DNA of 9,694 bases from Gemmatimonadota bacterium. GTDB lineage: Bacteria > Gemmatimonadota > Gemmatimonadetes > Longimicrobiales > Gaopeijiaceae. The translations under genes and the position numbers were made by a program. The notes under the pieces were generated by a model that did no database searches, was not told the origin of the DNA, and was given only the letters and a program-made list of their open reading frames with translations. Where the stretch lies: positions 1-9,694 of the forward strand of contig RFGQ01000803.1 of assembly GCA_003695865.1 (NCBI GenBank), read 5' to 3'. This document shows positions 5,548 through 9,694 of the stretch, piece by piece. Numbering within the stretch: position 1 is the stretch's first letter; the number at the start of each line of letters is the position of its first letter.

Positions 5548-8882
<3,335 letters not shown>

Positions 8883-8913
8883 GCGGCGTCACGCCCCCTT
8901 CGGTGAATCCACC

Positions 8914-8936
8914 GCGCTATCTTTTCCCGTACGGGA
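8914..8936 (+). promoter_or_regulatory. Candidate promoter/operator upstream of the SRPBCC-epimerase gene
   Basis: In the 111-bp gap after the kinase gene, TATCTT (8918-8923) is a plausible -10 element and is followed at once by the perfect 12-base palindrome TCCCGTACGGGA (8925-8936), a possible operator at the transcription start. No clear -35 is seen. An alternative reading is a weak terminator for the phosphorelay operon: CGGTG (8901-8905) and CACCG (8910-8914) can pair, followed by the CTTTT at 8921-8925. Confidence 0.35.
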
Positions 8937-8993
8937 TGCGGCACCGGCCCCCGATCGGCGCCGGCCCCTCCACCGACCACCGAGGAAGCAGCG

Positions 8994-9694
8994 TTGGGCA
9001 CGCACACATTCCGTCTCGCCACCCTGGTCGACACCCCGGCCGACGAGGTCTTCGCCTGGCACATGCGGCCCGGCGCACTCGAGCGCCTCACCCCGGCGTG
9101 GGCCCACGCGGAGGTGCTGGAGCGCAGGGGTGGACCGGCGGACGGCGGCACGGTCACGCTCCAGGTGCGCCGCGGTCCGACGCGGTTCCGCTGGACGCTC
9201 CGGCACACGGACTACGAGGAGGGCCGCCTCTTCCGCGATGAGCAGGTCGACGGGCCGCTGGGGTCATGGGTGCATACGCACCGGTTCACACCTCAGGGCG
9301 AGGGCTGCCTGGTCGAGGACGAGGTCGAATGGTCTTCGGGCAGCGGCGCGACGGGACTCATTCCCGACGGTCTGGTGACGCGCGACCTCGCGAGCCTGTT
9401 CGCGTTCCGGCATCACCGGCTGCGCAACGACCTCGCGCTGCTCCGACGCTACGGAGCCGGTCGACCGCTCCGCGTGGGCATCACGGGCTCGAGCGGGTTC
9501 CTGGGCACACAGCTTCGTCATCTGCTGACCACGCAGGGTCATTCCGTGCTGCCCATCCGGCGCCGGCGTCCGGCCGAAGGTGAGACGGCCGCCTTCTGGA
9601 ACCCGCACACCGGAGAGATCGACACCCATCTGCTCGAAGGGCTCGACGCCGTGGTTCACCTGGCCGGCGAGAGCATCGCAGACGGACGCTGGAC
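8994..9694 (+). CDS. SRPBCC domain fused to NAD(P)-dependent epimerase/dehydratase, TIGR01777 (YfcH-like) family (partial)
   Basis: The frame is open from TTG 8994 to the window edge, giving 233 visible residues. Residues 1-150 (starting GTHTFRLATLVDTPADEVF, then WVHTHRF and EDEVEW) look like an SRPBCC/START-like hydrophobic ligand-binding domain. From about 158 a Rossmann fold begins: LRVGITGSSGFLG (159-171) with the GxxGxxG dinucleotide-binding loop, then VVHLAGESIADGRW (220-233), the family's HLAGE-IADGRW signature. The TTG start is chosen because GAGGAAG (8982-8988) sits five bases ahead and the domain begins immediately after; the first in-frame ATG would cut into the SRPBCC fold. The family is a short-chain dehydrogenase-like group of largely unknown substrate; the fusion occurs in several bacterial phyla. 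The C-terminal part is beyond the window. Start choice is probable, not certain. Confidence 0.88.
   Translation, partial: MGTHTFRLATLVDTPADEVFAWHMRPGALERLTPAWAHAEVLERRGGPADGGTVTLQVRRGPTRFRWTLRHTDYEEGRLFRDEQVDGPLGSWVHTHRFTPQGEGCLVEDEVEWSSGSGATGLIPDGLVTRDLASLFAFRHHRLRNDLALLRRYGAGRPLRVGITGSSGFLGTQLRHLLTTQGHSVLPIRRRRPAEGETAAFWNPHTGEIDTHLLEGLDAVVHLAGESIADGRW

Overview
This is a high-GC bacterial window with a strong preference for G or C at third codon positions. It holds ordinary housekeeping metabolism followed by a two-component signalling operon. The gene content suggests Gemmatimonadota or another high-GC soil or marine phylum: a TM0343-type DAHP synthase, a DhnA-type class I aldolase, an SRPBCC-epimerase fusion, and GTG/TTG starts. 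That assignment is an inference from style, not from a marker gene. I found no mobile element, CRISPR array, tRNA or rRNA.

Layout. (1) 1-116 is the C-terminal tail of a membrane protein on the + strand, closed by a perfect 14-bp hairpin shared with the convergent gene. (2) 165-1205 on the minus strand is aroF, a DAHP synthase for the first step of the shikimate pathway. Its 5' leader (1206-1419) holds a 22-codon leader peptide too short for usual ORF calling, with three Tyr codons and one Trp codon clustered. After it come a protector hairpin, a complementary antiterminator strand and a GC-rich terminator with six Us. This is a complete textbook-style transcription attenuator. (3) 1577-4740 on the + strand runs divergently: class I fructose-bisphosphate aldolase (fbaB), ribose-5-phosphate isomerase (rpiA), ribulose-phosphate 3-epimerase (rpe) and a PIG-L/LmbE-family deacetylase. 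The last three are joined by 4-base GTGA overlaps. The sugar-phosphate genes feed the non-oxidative pentose phosphate pathway, which makes the erythrose 4-phosphate used by AroF.

(4) 4812-8882 on the + strand is a translationally coupled phosphorelay: an HPt protein, a single-domain response regulator and a 1118-residue hybrid histidine kinase. The kinase carries a multi-pass (MASE3-like) membrane sensor, two PAS domains, HisKA, HATPase and two C-terminal receiver domains. No DNA-binding output domain is visible, so the output partner must be encoded elsewhere. (5) 8994-9694 on the + strand is an incomplete SRPBCC plus NAD(P)-dependent epimerase (TIGR01777/YfcH-like) fusion with a TTG start, running off the window edge.

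The most notable item is the Tyr-codon attenuator of aroF. It can be read base by base, and it uses the TAT codon three times out of three in a genome that otherwise almost always uses TAC. I see no wholly new enzymatic or defence system here.
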